From the NCBI GenBank assembly GCA_025504975.1, contig JANUWI010000021.1:1-64000 (forward strand): a stretch of DNA of 64,000 bases. Direction: 5' to 3'. The notes beneath the pieces were generated by a model that saw nothing but the letters and a program-made list of their open reading frames with translations, made no database searches and was not told the DNA's origin. Made by a program: the position numbers and the translations under genes. Of this stretch, positions 1 through 13,519 are shown one piece after another. This stretch comes from Plenodomus lindquistii (lineage: Eukaryota; Ascomycota; Dothideomycetes; Pleosporales; Leptosphaeriaceae). Positions within the stretch are counted from its first letter, which is position 1; each line of letters starts with the position of its first letter.

Positions 1-2200
1 TTTTTTTATTTTTTAAGTAATTATATACTAAGTTCTATAAAAAAATTATAATTTATAATAAAAGCTATAGATATACTTTATAAATCTCTAAATAAATAAA
101 TTTATAACATAGTTTATAAAAAACTAGAAAGTTATAGTAAATTAAATAGTAAAAAACTAGAATCTATATAAAAAATAAAAGAAGATAGTATTCTACTAGA
201 GTATTAATTATAAAATTCTAGACTAATTTTACTCTAGTAATAAAAGTAAAAGCTACCTAGTATAAAGTAAAAAAAAGGTATAAAATAAGTATATTATAAC
301 TAAAAATACTTATAAAGTATTTAATTAATTTATAAAAACTTTTTCTAAAGAGTAAAAAGTTTAGTAAGCTAGGTTAATAAATAATTTTATAATAAAAAGC
401 CTAGACTCTAGAGTACTAGTAACTTTATTTAAAAAAAAAAAGTTATTTAAAAGCTATTTTAATATAGTATCTATTATCTTTACTACCTAGTAGACTACTA
501 TAATAAAGTTTATTTACTAAAATAATATTTAAACTATCCTTTCTAGCTTTTTTTTTTAAAAAAAGTAAAGTAGAACTACTAGACTAGAATTTTAAAAGTA
601 AAAGAAAAAAAAAAACTAAATAGATATTAAACTATAATAAAAAAGCGTATTACTATAAAAATAAAAAAATAAGTAAAATAAAATAAAAAAATTAAAAGAA
701 TTATAGTAATTTTATTTTAGTTATTTAGAATATTTAATTTATAAACTTTAGATCTAGATTAGTATACTAGTATAGATAAAGCTATAAAGTATACTAGCGT
801 ACTCTATAGCTTTTATAATTAGCTAGTAATAGAAAATTAAAAATAAAGAATAGAGTAAACTTACTTATAGTAGTTATTTCTTTATATTCTATTAAAGTCT
901 AAAAAAAGTAAGTTTAAAAGTTAAAAAACTTTATACTATTATATATATATTTAATAGATATAGATAGAAGAATTCTTAGAGGTACTAAAGCTTTTATTCT
1001 ATATAAAGTAATAAAAGATATAGGAATAAAATACTATTAACTGCTAATTAAAAAAATTATAATTTTTACTTTTTTACTAATTAATTATTCCTCTATTTTT
1101 AATTATATTTTATTTTAAAAGTAGAGCTCTAAACTCTAACTAAATACTACTAATATTTTAGTAATAGAACTTTAGGTACTAACTTTAGATTTAATTATAA
1201 TATAAATATATTATTTTACTATATAAGCTAGAATGTACCTAAAAAAAAATTAGTAAACTTTTTATAACTAATTAACTAGCGTAAATATTTACTAATTAGA
1301 AATCTAGAAAATAAAGCTTATATATATAAAACTAAATTATAGAAATTTAAAAGAATATACTAGATTTATAAACTATAATATAAACTATAAACTTTATTTA
1401 TTTTTAGTTTAAAAAAGTATAGGCGTTAATACTAGTAAAAATTAATATCTAAGTATTTAATAATATATAATTAACACCTATATACTACCTAATAGATACC
1501 TAAATAATTAAACTAATAGTATTTAAAGATCTATTATACTATTTTTATATATTATAGAAATATAATATAGTATAGTTCTTCTATTATAAAAGTTATATAG
1601 AAGAAATAAATTTTAAAGTATATATTTTAATATAAAATTAGATTAGTAAAAAAAATTTTATATAGTATAAAATATATATAATATATAGTAGAGTAAAGTA
1701 TTAGATAAAAAATATAAAAATTTATATTTATCTAGTATATACTAGTAAATATAATATAGAAATAGTAGTAAATATAATATAGAAATAGTAGTACTAAAGT
1801 AAATTAATAGTATTTCTATATAGTAGTAGTAATAATTAGATAGAGAATAAATATTTAATAGAATAGTAAAGTTATAGTACTAGTAATATTATAATATTTT
1901 CTATACTTATAGTAGTAGAAAGTATATAAAAGTATAAAAGTAAAAAAACTATAATATATATATATATATAGTAATACTAATTAAACTTAATAAATATAAA
2001 TACTAAATATAGTAAATAGTATCTATTATAAAAAAAATATAGTATATTATTTTAAAAGTAGTAAAGAATTATAATAATAGTTAGTTAAAAAATAAATTTA
2101 TACTACTAGTATATAAAGATTATATAGAAAAAAAATATACAACTAGTTAATTATAAATATTATATACTAAAGAAAGAATAGAAAAAAGTATATATATAAA
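1..2200. other. RIP-degraded repeat debris, no recognisable gene
   Basis: Extremely AT-rich sequence with almost no CA or TG dinucleotides and stops in every frame. Short stretches look frame-like on the plus strand, but I could not match any to a protein family. It is most likely remains of one or more transposons. Confidence 0.6.
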
Positions 2201-2204
2201 AAAT

Positions 2205-2600
2205 AAGTAAAATAATAATGCTATTTAGAATAAAAAAGTAAATTAGAAAAATAGTAAAAAGTAATATAAAATTTAAATATAAAATAGAAATAATAAATAT
2301 AATAATAGTAAAAATAATAAAGTTTATATTTAGAATAATAATAAAAATAACACAAAAATAATAACAAAAATAATACTAAAATTAATAATAAAAGTAATAA
2401 TACTAATAATAATAGAAAAGATAAGAAAAATAATAAAAAAAGTAATAGTATAAATAATAATTAAAACTATAGTAAAAATAATAATAAAAACTATAATAAT
2501 AATTATAATTAAAATAATAATAATAATAAAAAAAAATAAAAATAATAATAAAAATAATAATAATAATTATAATAATAGAAATAAATTTATTAAGAATTAA
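2205..2600 (+). repeat. A-rich, AAT/AAAAT low-complexity block
   Basis: About 390 bp dominated by irregular AAT, AAAAT and AGTAAT units with almost no C. Read on the plus strand it would encode Asn/Lys/Ser-rich protein, as expected if a former Asp/Asn/Gly/Ser-rich linker had its G residues changed to A. It lies just upstream of R1 copy 1, so it may belong to the same element. It is too interrupted to be a clean poly-A tail or a simple microsatellite. Confidence 0.5.
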
Positions 2601-2819
2601 TTATAATAGACTTTACTCTAATTTTAGGTAGCTTTTTATAAAGTATAGCTATTTTATAAATAAATATTTATATAATGCTAAGTAGTTTAGAATTTAAATT
2701 TTAAATATAAAAAATAAATTTAAAGACTATAGTAATTTTTTAAAATTTTTAAAAACTATAGGTTTATTATATTAAAGAATAAATTACAAAAGTAAAAAGT
2801 TTAATTAAAAGGTAATAAT

Positions 2820-5150
2820 AAATAAGTAAAAAAAGTTATTAATATACTATAGAAAATAGAGATTATATATAGCTAAGCTAGAGTATCCTAATAATATATT
2901 AATACTCTTTTCTACTTTTTATTTAAAAAGTAAATACTTTTTTAAAAGTAATTTTTTCTATTTATATATATTTAATTTTAGATATAAAAAAGTATACCTT
3001 TTAGCTAGTTTTTACTATATAAACTTTATAACGTAACACTTTTACTAAAAAGGCTTTTTATATTCTATAAAGAAAAAAAATAAGTTTAAATACTAAAGCT
3101 AAAAGCTTTTTACTTTAGTTTATTTTAATTTACTATAAAGTAGAGCTATTAATAGAGAGCTATTATATATCTAGGTATAAAAAGCTAATAACTTTTAAAA
3201 TAAATAGCTAAAAAACTAGAAATTATAGTTAGAAACTATTTATTAGTAGTAACTAGTTTTTATACTTTTAAGTATAAAGTATAAATATATAGTATTAATA
3301 AAAAAAAATAAAAAGTATAATTTTTAGTTTAGTAACTTTATTAGTAAAAATATAAATTATAATATCTAGTAAACTATTTTAGATAAGTCCCTTTTATTTT
3401 AAACTATAATAGTAAATTAAACTAGTATATTAAGTATAATAAATTAAATAGTAAAATTTACCTCTAGCTATTCTATTAATACTTTAGCTATATAAGTAAT
3501 TAAAATTAAAATAATAGCTAAAGCTTTTTTTTTTACTAAAATAAACTTATCTAGACTATTTAAAAAAAAGATTTAGTATTTAAAAGCTATATAAAAGCAT
3601 AAAAATACTAGTTTTAGTAGTAAGTTATTAAACTATAAGTAAGTTAGTTTTTAAAACTAATAAATTTAAATTTTAAATAATCTTTTTCTAAATAAACTAC
3701 TATTAAATATTAATATACTTACTTCTAGTATAATAAAAATAATTTTTTATAAAAGTAATAGTACTTTAATTATCTCTAAAATTAGTTATTAGAGCTAGTT
3801 TTTATTAAAAAAATTATTAAATACGCTTTATAAATAGATAGCTCTAGTAGTAGCTTAGACTTAGCCTATATACTTAGCTTTATAGGTAGATAGAGTAATA
3901 GTTAACTATTTTTTAAAAAAATAGCTAATAGCTCTACTTTTAAAGTTAAAAATATAGCTAGAGTAAAAGCGCTAAATAGCTAAGTTTCTCGCTTAGTTAT
4001 AATTAGTATAGATTATAAATAGTTAAATTTCTTTTTATATACTAATTAAAAGTCTTTTAAAGTATAAATATACAAGAAAAAACGTTTAACTATAGTTTTA
4101 TAAAATTTAGTTAAATTTACTATAAATCTACTAATATAAAATACTATAAAGGCTAGATATAAATAAATACTAACTATTAAATATATAAAAAATCTACTAG
4201 CCTTAGTATACTAGTATTAGAAAAGTTTAAAATCTTTATATTTTTTTAAAAAGCAGCTTTAAAATATTAATTATAAAAGTTATAACTTTATTATTATAGC
4301 TTTTTACTTAGAATTTAATAAAAACTGTTTTAATATAGGCCTTTTAATATAGTATTTAAATATAAATAGATTATATTAAATAATTTTAATATCTAAATAG
4401 AAATAGTATTTTCTTTTAGAGCCTAGACTTTTTAAAAATTAGATCTAGTAATAAATAGATTATTAATATAAATAGCTATATAGACTATACTTTTAGTAAA
4501 TATATTTAATATAAAAAAAAACAAGTTTTAGCTTTAGCTAGTAAAATAGGTTAAAAAAGTATTATATTTAGTTTATAAGCTTTATTTAAATTTATAAAGC
4601 AGTTTATTTAGTTTATAAACACGTCTAAAACTATTTCTAAATTTTTTAAATTAGTATATATACATCTTTTTATTAACTTCTCTATTAAAAAAAGCTATTT
4701 TAATATTTATTTAGTAAATATAAAAGTCTAGAGTAGCTATAATTATAAATAAAGTTTAATAGAATATTAGTTTAATAACTAAAGTTTAAGTTTTTTAGTA
4801 AGTAACTTTTTTATATTAAAATAAGCTCTAAATAATCTAGTAGGCTTTCTAGTAAAAAAGTTTACTATAAATATATTTTCTAAGTTTATATACTTATTAA
4901 ATACTTAAACTTATTTATATATTAGCTAAAGTACTATAGTAGAAGTATTATTAATTTCTAAAAAAGTAAATTTTTTTTTATAGCTTTAAACTTATAATTA
5001 AACTAAAAGTTTTTTAAAACTTATTTATAGTTACCTAGCTTAAATATAGTAGCTTTACTAGTAACTAAAACTCTACTAAAATAATAAACTAGAAAGTTAT
5101 AGTAATTAAAAAAATAGTTATATTTCTAAATTACTAAAGCTAAGTATATT
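2820..5150 (+). repeat. R1 repeat family, copy 1 (unidentified degraded transposon)
   Basis: This segment aligns by eye, in the same orientation, with 23,525-25,670. Shared landmarks include the runs around 3,078-3,200 versus 23,790-23,900, and 4,425-4,500 versus 24,950-25,025. The plus strand looks coding: 4,430-4,490 reads with the same pattern as copy 2, with stops falling where Trp or Gln would be expected. A short motif resembling the start of a retropepsin (Trp-Ile-Ile followed by Asx) is present but insufficient to name the family. Copies differ by many transitions and small indels. A gag/pol region of a retroelement is plausible; the identity is unresolved. Confidence 0.55.
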
Positions 5151-5400
5151 AGAAAATTCTACTATATATTTACTACTATTAGTAATATAGAATACTAGTA
5201 ATAAAATAATAAGTAATATAAGTTACTAATTTACTACTTTTATTCTATAAAGCCTTTTTATATATATATAATACCTAAAGAACTAGTAAAATAGTTTTAG
5301 TATAGTAAATAATAATACGTATATTATCTATATACTAAATATCTCTAGTAATAGTATATTAAAAAGAGTAGATAATATAAAATACCTAAATTACTTTAAG

Positions 5401-6142
5401 TACGTTAGAAAAAAACCTTTTATAGCATTCTAGTTATTTACTAAGCGCATTATAAATAAGTTAAATTACTAGTAAATAACTAGGAAAAGACTTAAATAGT
5501 ATAGCTAACGTAAATAGCTTAATTTACTTTATTTACCTCGCTTACTCTATTAACCCCACGAACGTTAAACACCATAAAAAATTAAAACTAGTCCTAATTA
5601 AGCAATTGAAATTCTAATAATATAGAATAAATATTAATCTATAAATAAGTTAAAAAATTAGTATTTTAGGCCTAGCCGTTCTATAGTTATTAATTATTTA
5701 CTAAAAAGTTTTAATATTCCTTGCTTAAAAATACTTTACAGAGGCTGCTAATAGTTTAAATAAATAATAAAACTATATTTTTTTTTCGCGCTAAGCCTAT
5801 AAAAGAAATATTTTAGTATTTAGAAACTTCTATTATATTATTATATTAATTATGTACGTTGTTATATAACTTAAAAAAGTTTAAAAAAGTAAAGCTTTTT
5901 TTTATTTTAAACTAGCAGGGGTCTAGGAGGTAAGCAAGGTAATTAAGGTAAATTAAGTAAAAATAGTAATTAAAGTAATTCACGTTACTTACGTTATTTA
6001 CTAGTAAATTACTAGTAAACTACGTAAAAAAAGGCCTTATAAAGTAAAAGTAGTAAATTAGTAATTTACATTAATTACTAGCTATTTACATTACTTTCTA
6101 TTTACTTACTTAATTTACTATATAATAGAATTTCCTAACGTA
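5401..6142. mobile_element. TA-flanked, inverted-repeat MITE-like element
   Basis: The left end reads TA-CGTTAGAAAA and the right end, reverse-complemented, reads TA-CGTTAGGAAATTC, giving terminal inverted repeats bounded by TA. Inside, 5,515-5,575 and the reverse complement of about 5,915-5,965 are also alike (both contain a TTAATTTAC..TTACCT.GCTTAC pattern). Copies of a TTTACTAGTAAAT motif occur in both arms. At ~740 bp with no coding frame, it fits a non-autonomous Tc1/mariner-superfamily element (TA target duplication). The central part (about 5,550-5,945) retains CA, TG and CCCC words that are nearly absent around it, so it escaped most RIP. Exact ends rest on visual alignment. Confidence 0.6.
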
Positions 6143-9100
6143 GCCTATTTATACTATGTATACTATCTATACTATATTTATTATATATAATATTTATAAT
6201 TTACTTATAAAATATATTATACTACTATAAATAACTACTATAAGTTATTAAACTATAGGCTTATAGATTATAAATACTTAGTAAATAAATCTAGTAACTT
6301 TAGTATACTAAAAAGGTTAATATATACTATTTAATACTATAAATTTATAAATAATTAAAAGTACTATTTAATTTTTTAAAATCTTTTTATATTTTTTATA
6401 TATATAGTTTTATTTATTCTATATAATCTAGCTATATTATCTAAAGTCTAGACTTAACTTTAATAACTACTATACTACTAGTTAAATATATCTTTTATTA
6501 ATTTTTTATAGATAGTATTATAAAAAAAAATAGTACTACTATATATATTATTAAATAACTCTATTTTAGTAGTAAATAAATAATAGTATTAATTAAATAT
6601 TATAATATAGTATAAATAGTAGTATATAGTATTATATCTATAATATAGCTTAAATATAAAAAGTTTTTATAGTAGTATTTATTATTCTATATTATTTATT
6701 TTATTAGTAGGTATAACTTTTTTAGAGCTAGATTAAAGTTATCTAAAAAGATTAGTAGGCTTAACTAAAAATAAAAGTTAGCTTTAAAAACTTTACTTTA
6801 CTAGTAAAACTCTATAAAAGTTACTTTTACTTTATATTACTTTACTATTATCTTTTTTATAATAGTATATTATTTTAAAAGTAAGTTTATAAGTTTATTA
6901 GCTTCTATACTATTAGGTTTACTATCTAACTTAATTTAATCTACTACTATACTTTCTAGCCTTATAGTTAAGTAATTTTTTATTAGTTTTTTAATTACTA
7001 GCTATTTATTAGCCTTTTATACTATTCCTTTTTTTAACTAAAATAACTAGTCTAATATAAAAGACTTTATAAAATATTAGTATTATTTAGATAACTAGCT
7101 TATAACCTATTTACTAATTAATTAAAGTTTACTATAGCTAATAATTTAACTATATTTATACTTTAATAGCTAATAGTAAAGTCTAAAGCTACTATTATAA
7201 AAGCTATTAATATTATACTAGATATATTCTACTATTTTATAGTACTATTTTTTTTACTTTAATATAAATAAATATTAGATTTTAGTAAATAGTTTAGCTA
7301 TTACTAAATATTTAAATATAGTACTATAGTTAGTTAAATTACTATAAATTAATTTAAACTTTTTATATTATTTAGCTAGTAATATACATACTATTATACT
7401 AGTATAATAGCTATACTAGTACTCTACTATAAAGTAAACTACGTTTATTATATAATAATAGAAGCTAATTAAAGTATTATATATCTAAAGTTATTAGTTA
7501 TATTTTATATAAATAGAAGTATATACTTTTATTATAAAGTTTTTATATAGATTTTATTATAGTATCTCTATTTTAAATATTACTTTTATTTATTTATTTA
7601 ATAAAAGCGCTTTAAAGTTACTTCTATAAAAGTCTATTTATAGATTTACTTTATAGATATAGCTTAAATTATCCTATATAAATAGAGTATATAATAAAAG
7701 CTTTATTATATACTTTATTATTTTACTTTTTTTAAACTATAAATATTTTATTTTCTATTATTTAAATCTCTATATTTAAATTATTTAATTAGACCTAGTA
7801 GTTAACGCTTTACCTTTAAAATAGGTATTTTATAAAAAAAAAGTTTAAAACTATATAATTATTAGTATATAAGTACTTAAATATATTACTAGAGATATAA
7901 ACCTATATTTTTATTCTATTATACTTATTTAAATATACTAGGTATAGATACTCTATCTATTTTCTATAAATATTTAGTACTAGGGTAGATATTATAGGTA
8001 AATAGTATAATTTACTTAAACTTTCTATTACTTTAGACTTTTATAAATATTATTACTTAATTTTATTTTATATTAAATTACGCTTAGTTAAAATAGTATT
8101 TACTAGATATTTAAAGTTATTAAAGTAGTTTAGTTAATAGTTAGTAGTAAACTATATAGATTTCTTATATTATAAATCTAAATTTAAAAGTAGTAGTAGT
8201 AGTAGTAAAATAAGCATACTAGTAGTATATAGTATTTAATATCTTTAGTTAATATTTTTAGTATTAGACTATATATAAATTATTTAGCTAGATATTAGTT
8301 ATAGTTTTAAATTTAATTTTTTTTAGTAAATTATAGTTAGTATATAAAGTATTCTCTAATATAGTAGTTATATATATATAATATTTATAGTTTTATTTAA
8401 ATCTAATTCTATATTCTATTATTATATATATAAATTATAGATATTAGATATAGTTTAACTATTATATATATTTTAAACGTGCTAACTAGTACGCGTTTTA
8501 TAATATAATAGCATACTTTTTCTAAACTTTATTAAACTTTTATATAAACTAAAAGTAGGTAATAGAAAAGTATTATATATATTCTAGATAGATAGTAAAT
8601 ATTTACTAAAACTTAGTATAGTTAATAGAGACTAAAAGAGAATAGGTATATAAAATACTTAAAAGCTAAAAAAAAGTTATTATTTAATTTATACTCTACT
8701 AAATCTAATTATTATTTAGTATTACTTTTTATTACTATATATTAGTATAGAATATTTACTATAATAAATAGACTTTATATATACCTAGACTTTTTTTTCT
8801 ATAATAAATATAGATTAAGTTTTTTTATTAGTAAAAAAGTTTATAATAGTACTATACTATTAGAATATAGCGTTAACTTTTATTTTAGTCTATTAGTTAT
8901 TTTATTTAATATAGTAAAATAAAAAATAGATTACTACTATAAATTTATTATATTCTATATTATCTACTAGCGTAGTATTTTCTATAGTAAAGCTATAAAA
9001 TAAATTCTTAGTATAAATAAAAATAGATACTATACGCTCTATATTATATATAAGTATTATTATAGGTATTTATATTAAAGTATATAGTATTATAGACGTA

Positions 9101-10714
9101 GTTACGCTATATACTTAAGTATTATATTAAAAAGAAATAAAAAAAAATATAGATGTTTATATTTAACTTTAATATATTATATTATAGTTATAGTACTTTA
9201 CTATAAATATAATAACTTTATATTATAAAGTACTATTAAAAGTAGTATAACTACTACTATATCTAGATATAACTATAAAACCTAGTTATAGTAGTCTATA
9301 TTATATAGAATATGTTTTTAAACTATAGCTAAAAAAAATTTATAATAGTATTATATTTTTAAACCTATAGTATATATAGTAGTACTTATTCTAGAATATA
9401 TTTAGTAAGCTATATAAATAGGTTTATAAATTTAATATATTTAATATAGTATAAAAATGTATAGAGTAGTAGAATATATATAGTAAATTTATCTAGTACT
9501 ATATATATAAAATATTTAGTACCTAATATAGCTATTTCTATATTTATAGCTAATAATAATTTAGATAATACCTATCTAAATACACTTTTAATATGTATAA
9601 ATAGTATAGAATTATATAGTTTAAAGTTTAGTAAATAGTTCTATCTAATATTATACTATTATAGTTACTAGCTATATAATATAAATTTTAATACTATTTT
9701 ATATATTTAAGTTTTTATATAAATATATATTTAGCTTTATTTAAACTTTATATATACTATAACGTATATATACTATTACTAGTAGTATAAACTATATATA
9801 AAAAATACTTCTATAATAAATAGATAATATATTATTTAATCTATTTTATATTTACCTTTTCTTTTTATACGCTTATATTATACTTCTTTACTCTTTTATA
9901 AAGTTTAGAGAATACTAAGTATTATATTTGTTCTAGTCTATATAATTAAGTAAATTACCTTTTTATTTTTATTTTTATAGAGTAGTTCTTTTAGTATAAG
10001 GTTTATAGGCTATAAAATAAATACTATATTATATATTTAGAAGTTTTTAAACTTATATAAATATACTATAGTATTATATAGTTAGTAGTAAACTATTATT
10101 ATACTATTAACTTTATTAAATATAGTTTTATTATTAAACTATATAGTCTTTATAGAAGTGTATTAGTACTACTTTTTTAGTACTTTTCTAGTATCTTTTT
10201 TTTCTAGTAGTATAAAAACTAGATAAACTTAGCCTAGTAAATAGCTAACTATAAAGTAGTTATTTTTATTATCTAGCTTAATATACTTTTAAATCTAAAT
10301 ATAGTTTTTTTATTTTTTTCTAGATATATAGTAATTAGTTAAATATTAAACTATAAGTTTTTTTTTAGTATCTAGATTATTTACGCTGTTATTTATACCT
10401 ACCTAGAATATAATAGATTAACTAATTTCTATTTTTATACTTTATATGTATATATTATCTATTTTATATTTATTTTTATTTTTATTTATAATTAGTATAT
10501 TATTACACTTTATCTATTAAACTATAATATAAATAGTAACTACTACTAGAAAATCTAGATAATATAAAGAATCTACTATTTTACTAATAGTTATAGTTTT
10601 TATATAGTTAAAAAAAGCCTTAATAAACTACTTAAGCTTAAATATTATTACTAGAATAGTAACTTTAACTATATAAACTTCTATATTATAATTTACTTAG
10701 ATCTATAGAGTATT
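6143..10714. other. Degraded AT-rich debris, nothing identified
   Basis: A stretch of 4.6 kb of RIP-type sequence. I read selected parts on both strands (notably 8.7-10.3 kb and 10.4-10.7 kb) and found no transposase, RT, integrase or zinc-knuckle pattern I could defend. Long runs rich in TATA and TATTA dominate. It is probably one or more older transposons into which the 10.7-18.8 kb copia element inserted. Confidence 0.5.
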
Positions 10715-10898
10715 TATTATTAAGAGTAAATTTAAAAGTATTTAGAAAATAGATTATTATATAGAAAATGCTTAAAAAAGTATACTATATATACCTAAAA
10801 TTTTAGTAAAAATATATTCTACTCTATTTATATAGATACTTAATAAAGTTTACTATATATAACTATACTTTAAGTATAGGCTTAGTATATATACTTTA
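10715..10898 (-). repeat. 3' LTR of the copia element
   Basis: This aligns with 18,633-18,816 through long shared blocks: 'atatagaaaatgcttaaaaa' at 10,760-10,780, 'aattttagtaaaaatatatt' near 10,800, and 'tataactatactttaagtat' near 10,860. Differences are mostly transitions. The expected TG...CA ends have become TA...TA. The boundaries are set by loss of similarity and are good to a few bases. Confidence 0.8.
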
Positions 10899-11235
10899 TA
10901 ATATACTTTTTATTTAGACTAAGTAGTTAATTAGAGGTTACGCTAGTAATATTATATAAAAACTTTTATAGTACTAAACTAATTTTAGTATATAAATATA
11001 TATATTATAATAATAATAAAACTTTATAAAACTTTACTATTCTATTCTATATATTTATTTTTAACTATTCTAAGTTATATATATATAGCTATACTACTTT
11101 TTACTAATTACTTATATAGTATATATAAATACTTCTATAATTTTAGTAATTAACTTACTAATATACGCGTTAGTTACACTTTTTATATAAAAAAAACGTA
11201 TTTTTAAACGCTTTTACTATAATATTATACTTAAA

Positions 11236-13330
11236 TTAGCAAATAAAAAAAGCTTATTAAATAAGTTAAAAAGTAATATTTTAATTTTTAACTTTAATAG
11301 TAAAGTTACTACTTTTACTTTTAATACTACTTCTATATCTCTATATATAAACTCTATTTCTATAGTATTTACTTTTTAGCCTAGTAAATATATTTTTTCT
11401 TTTAATACTAGTAAGCTAGTTAATAAAATTAGTAAAGCTAAGCTTATTAAAGTAGAAATTATAAATATTTTAAATTTTAATAAACGTTTATATTACTTTA
11501 ATAGCTATTTTAATACTAATTAAAGTTTAGCTTTATATTTATATACAGCTTTATAATATTTTTAGGCTATTACTCTAGCTTTTAGTATATATAACTAAGT
11601 TTACTTTTTTATTTAGTAAAGTACTAATATCTAGTTTTTACTTTAACTTTTTTCTATAAACTCTAATCTAGTTAAGTTTTCTAAAAGTATTACTTTTTAT
11701 ACTCTTTTTATAAACTTATATAAATATTCTAGTAATAATAACTTTTTTAAGTTTTCTAGTTTTTTTCTAGTGTAGAGTAAGGCTAAAAGTACTTTTAATA
11801 GTTATTTAAAAAGATATATATAAAAGTATTACTTTTAATCTAGTAAATATAAAAACTAGACTTTCTAGTTTTATTAAAATAAATATTATATTAAATATAC
11901 TAAAAATAAATATACTATCTAATACTATAAACTTTACTAGGCTTATTTTAAAAGTTTAGTTTCTAATAAAAAATTAGTTTATATTAAAACTTATTTACTT
12001 TTTAGTATAGGTACTATCTATATACTAATAAATATAGTTACTAGGTAATATAAATTTATAAAAATAATACTTTTATTTATTTTTACTAATTTTAATAGTA
12101 TTAATTATTTTAAACTAAGCGTTTATTATTACTACTAGCGTTGTTAGAAGTATAGTAGAGAGTACTCTAATATTATTACTTTATATAAAAAGCTTTAGAT
12201 TAAAATAAAGCTTTATAATATAAAAATAGTAAAGTAGCGTTTTCTAGATAATAAAAAAAGTAGTACTTTTAAAAGCTCTCTAGTACTATTTACTTTCTAT
12301 AATTATCTACTAATCTTTTAGAATACTTTTATTATTTACTATATTAATATTTCTATAATTTTATTTTCTCTAGCTATATATAGTCTTTTAGTTAATTTCT
12401 CTAAAATTTCTATTTTTCTTTTAAAGCTTTTTAGTACTTTATATAACTTTACTAAAGCTATTTATAAAAAGTATACTACTATATCTAATACTAATACTTC
12501 TAATACTACTTATTTTACTTTTATTTAAACTATTTCTAACTTTTATATCTAAATTAACTAGACTAAGCTCTAGTATTAAATTTAAAAGTAGCTCTATTCT
12601 AAAAAAAAGCATTACTTTTAGAATTTCTAAACTAAAAAGAATTAATATCTTTAAAAGTAGTAGACTAAATATAATAATAAGTATAATATTTTTATTTATA
12701 GTAATATATAAACTAGAAATACTATTAAAAAAGCTAGTTATATTTTAAAAAGTTTTACTTTAATATTTACTTCTATTTTAGTTTTACTAGTCTAGCTTAG
12801 ACCTAAAGCTTTTTAGCTTTCTAGTTATTTTCTAGCTTCTACTTTATATCTAATTTAGTAGTTTTTAATTACTAATATATAATTTACTAATACTACTTCT
12901 ACTTTAATTTCTAGTAGCCCTTTGAAATAGTCTACTACTACTTCTAGAAGTAAACTTTCTAGTTTAACTAAGTAGCTTAGTTAGAGTAAGTTTAAATTTA
13001 CTACTAGTTTAAATTTAGATTTCTTTAACCTTAGTAAGATTTAAAGTAAAAAAATTAATAATAATTATTTTAATACTATTTATTTAAATATTTTATTTAC
13101 TAATACTACTTTTTTTTATACTATTTCTTTAAACTCTAGCTTTTTTTCTAATAATACAAAAAGTAAGCTTATTAAAAAAGCTTTTAAAAATACTTTTTAT
13201 AGACTTTATAAAAATAAAAAGTATAAAAAAGTATATAAATTTAAAAAAAAAGCTAAATAGAAAATAAAAAGTAATTTTTATAAATAAAAAGGTTATTAGC
13301 TATCTACTTTTTAAAGCTTATTTTATCTAG
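11236..13330 (+). pseudogene. Degraded Ser/Thr-rich opposite-strand frame inside the copia element
   Basis: One plus-strand frame read without a shift from 11,236 to about 12,530 (around 430 codons) has only some 25 stops, all TAA/TAG. It is dominated by Thr, Ser, Asn, Lys, Leu and Tyr codons such as the act/tct/aat runs near 12,490-12,520. A similar composition continues to about 13,300, ending in a Lys-rich part that may once have been Glu-rich. The original protein was probably Ser/Thr/Pro-rich and disordered. It converges with the copia pol, which ends near 13.52 kb on the other strand. I do not recognise the family. It could be an accessory opposite-strand ORF of the element, captured DNA or another insertion. 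Confidence 0.4.
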
Positions 13331-13519
13331 GTAGTAGTAAAAAGTTAAAAAATTATAGTTTAATATATTCTACTAGTAGAGAGTATACTCTAGCGTTTTT
13401 TTAAAATCTAAATAGCTTTTTTTATCTATAAAGGTTTCTACGCTATAGCGCTATTAATTAATAAAAAAATTTAATTAATCTTTTTTATCTATATTTATAA
13501 TATATACTCTAGTACTTTT

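Noticed and set aside
2205..2600. Poly-A tail of a LINE
   Set aside because: Interrupted by regular AGT/AAT/CAC units over 390 bp and no LINE endonuclease or RT seen upstream; better explained as low-complexity former coding DNA.
4425..4500. Copia-type retropepsin motif (Trp-Ile-Ile-Asx) in R1
   Set aside because: The pattern is short, appears in both copies, but lacks the following Ser-Gly context and downstream integrase/RT motifs; not enough to name the family.
8395..8470. TA-rich runs as promoters or origins
   Set aside because: TATA-like and AT-rich motifs occur everywhere in RIPed DNA and carry no information here.
8700..10300. MULE or hAT transposase on the minus strand
   Set aside because: I read the frames and found no DDE context or family motif; composition alone is uninformative after RIP.
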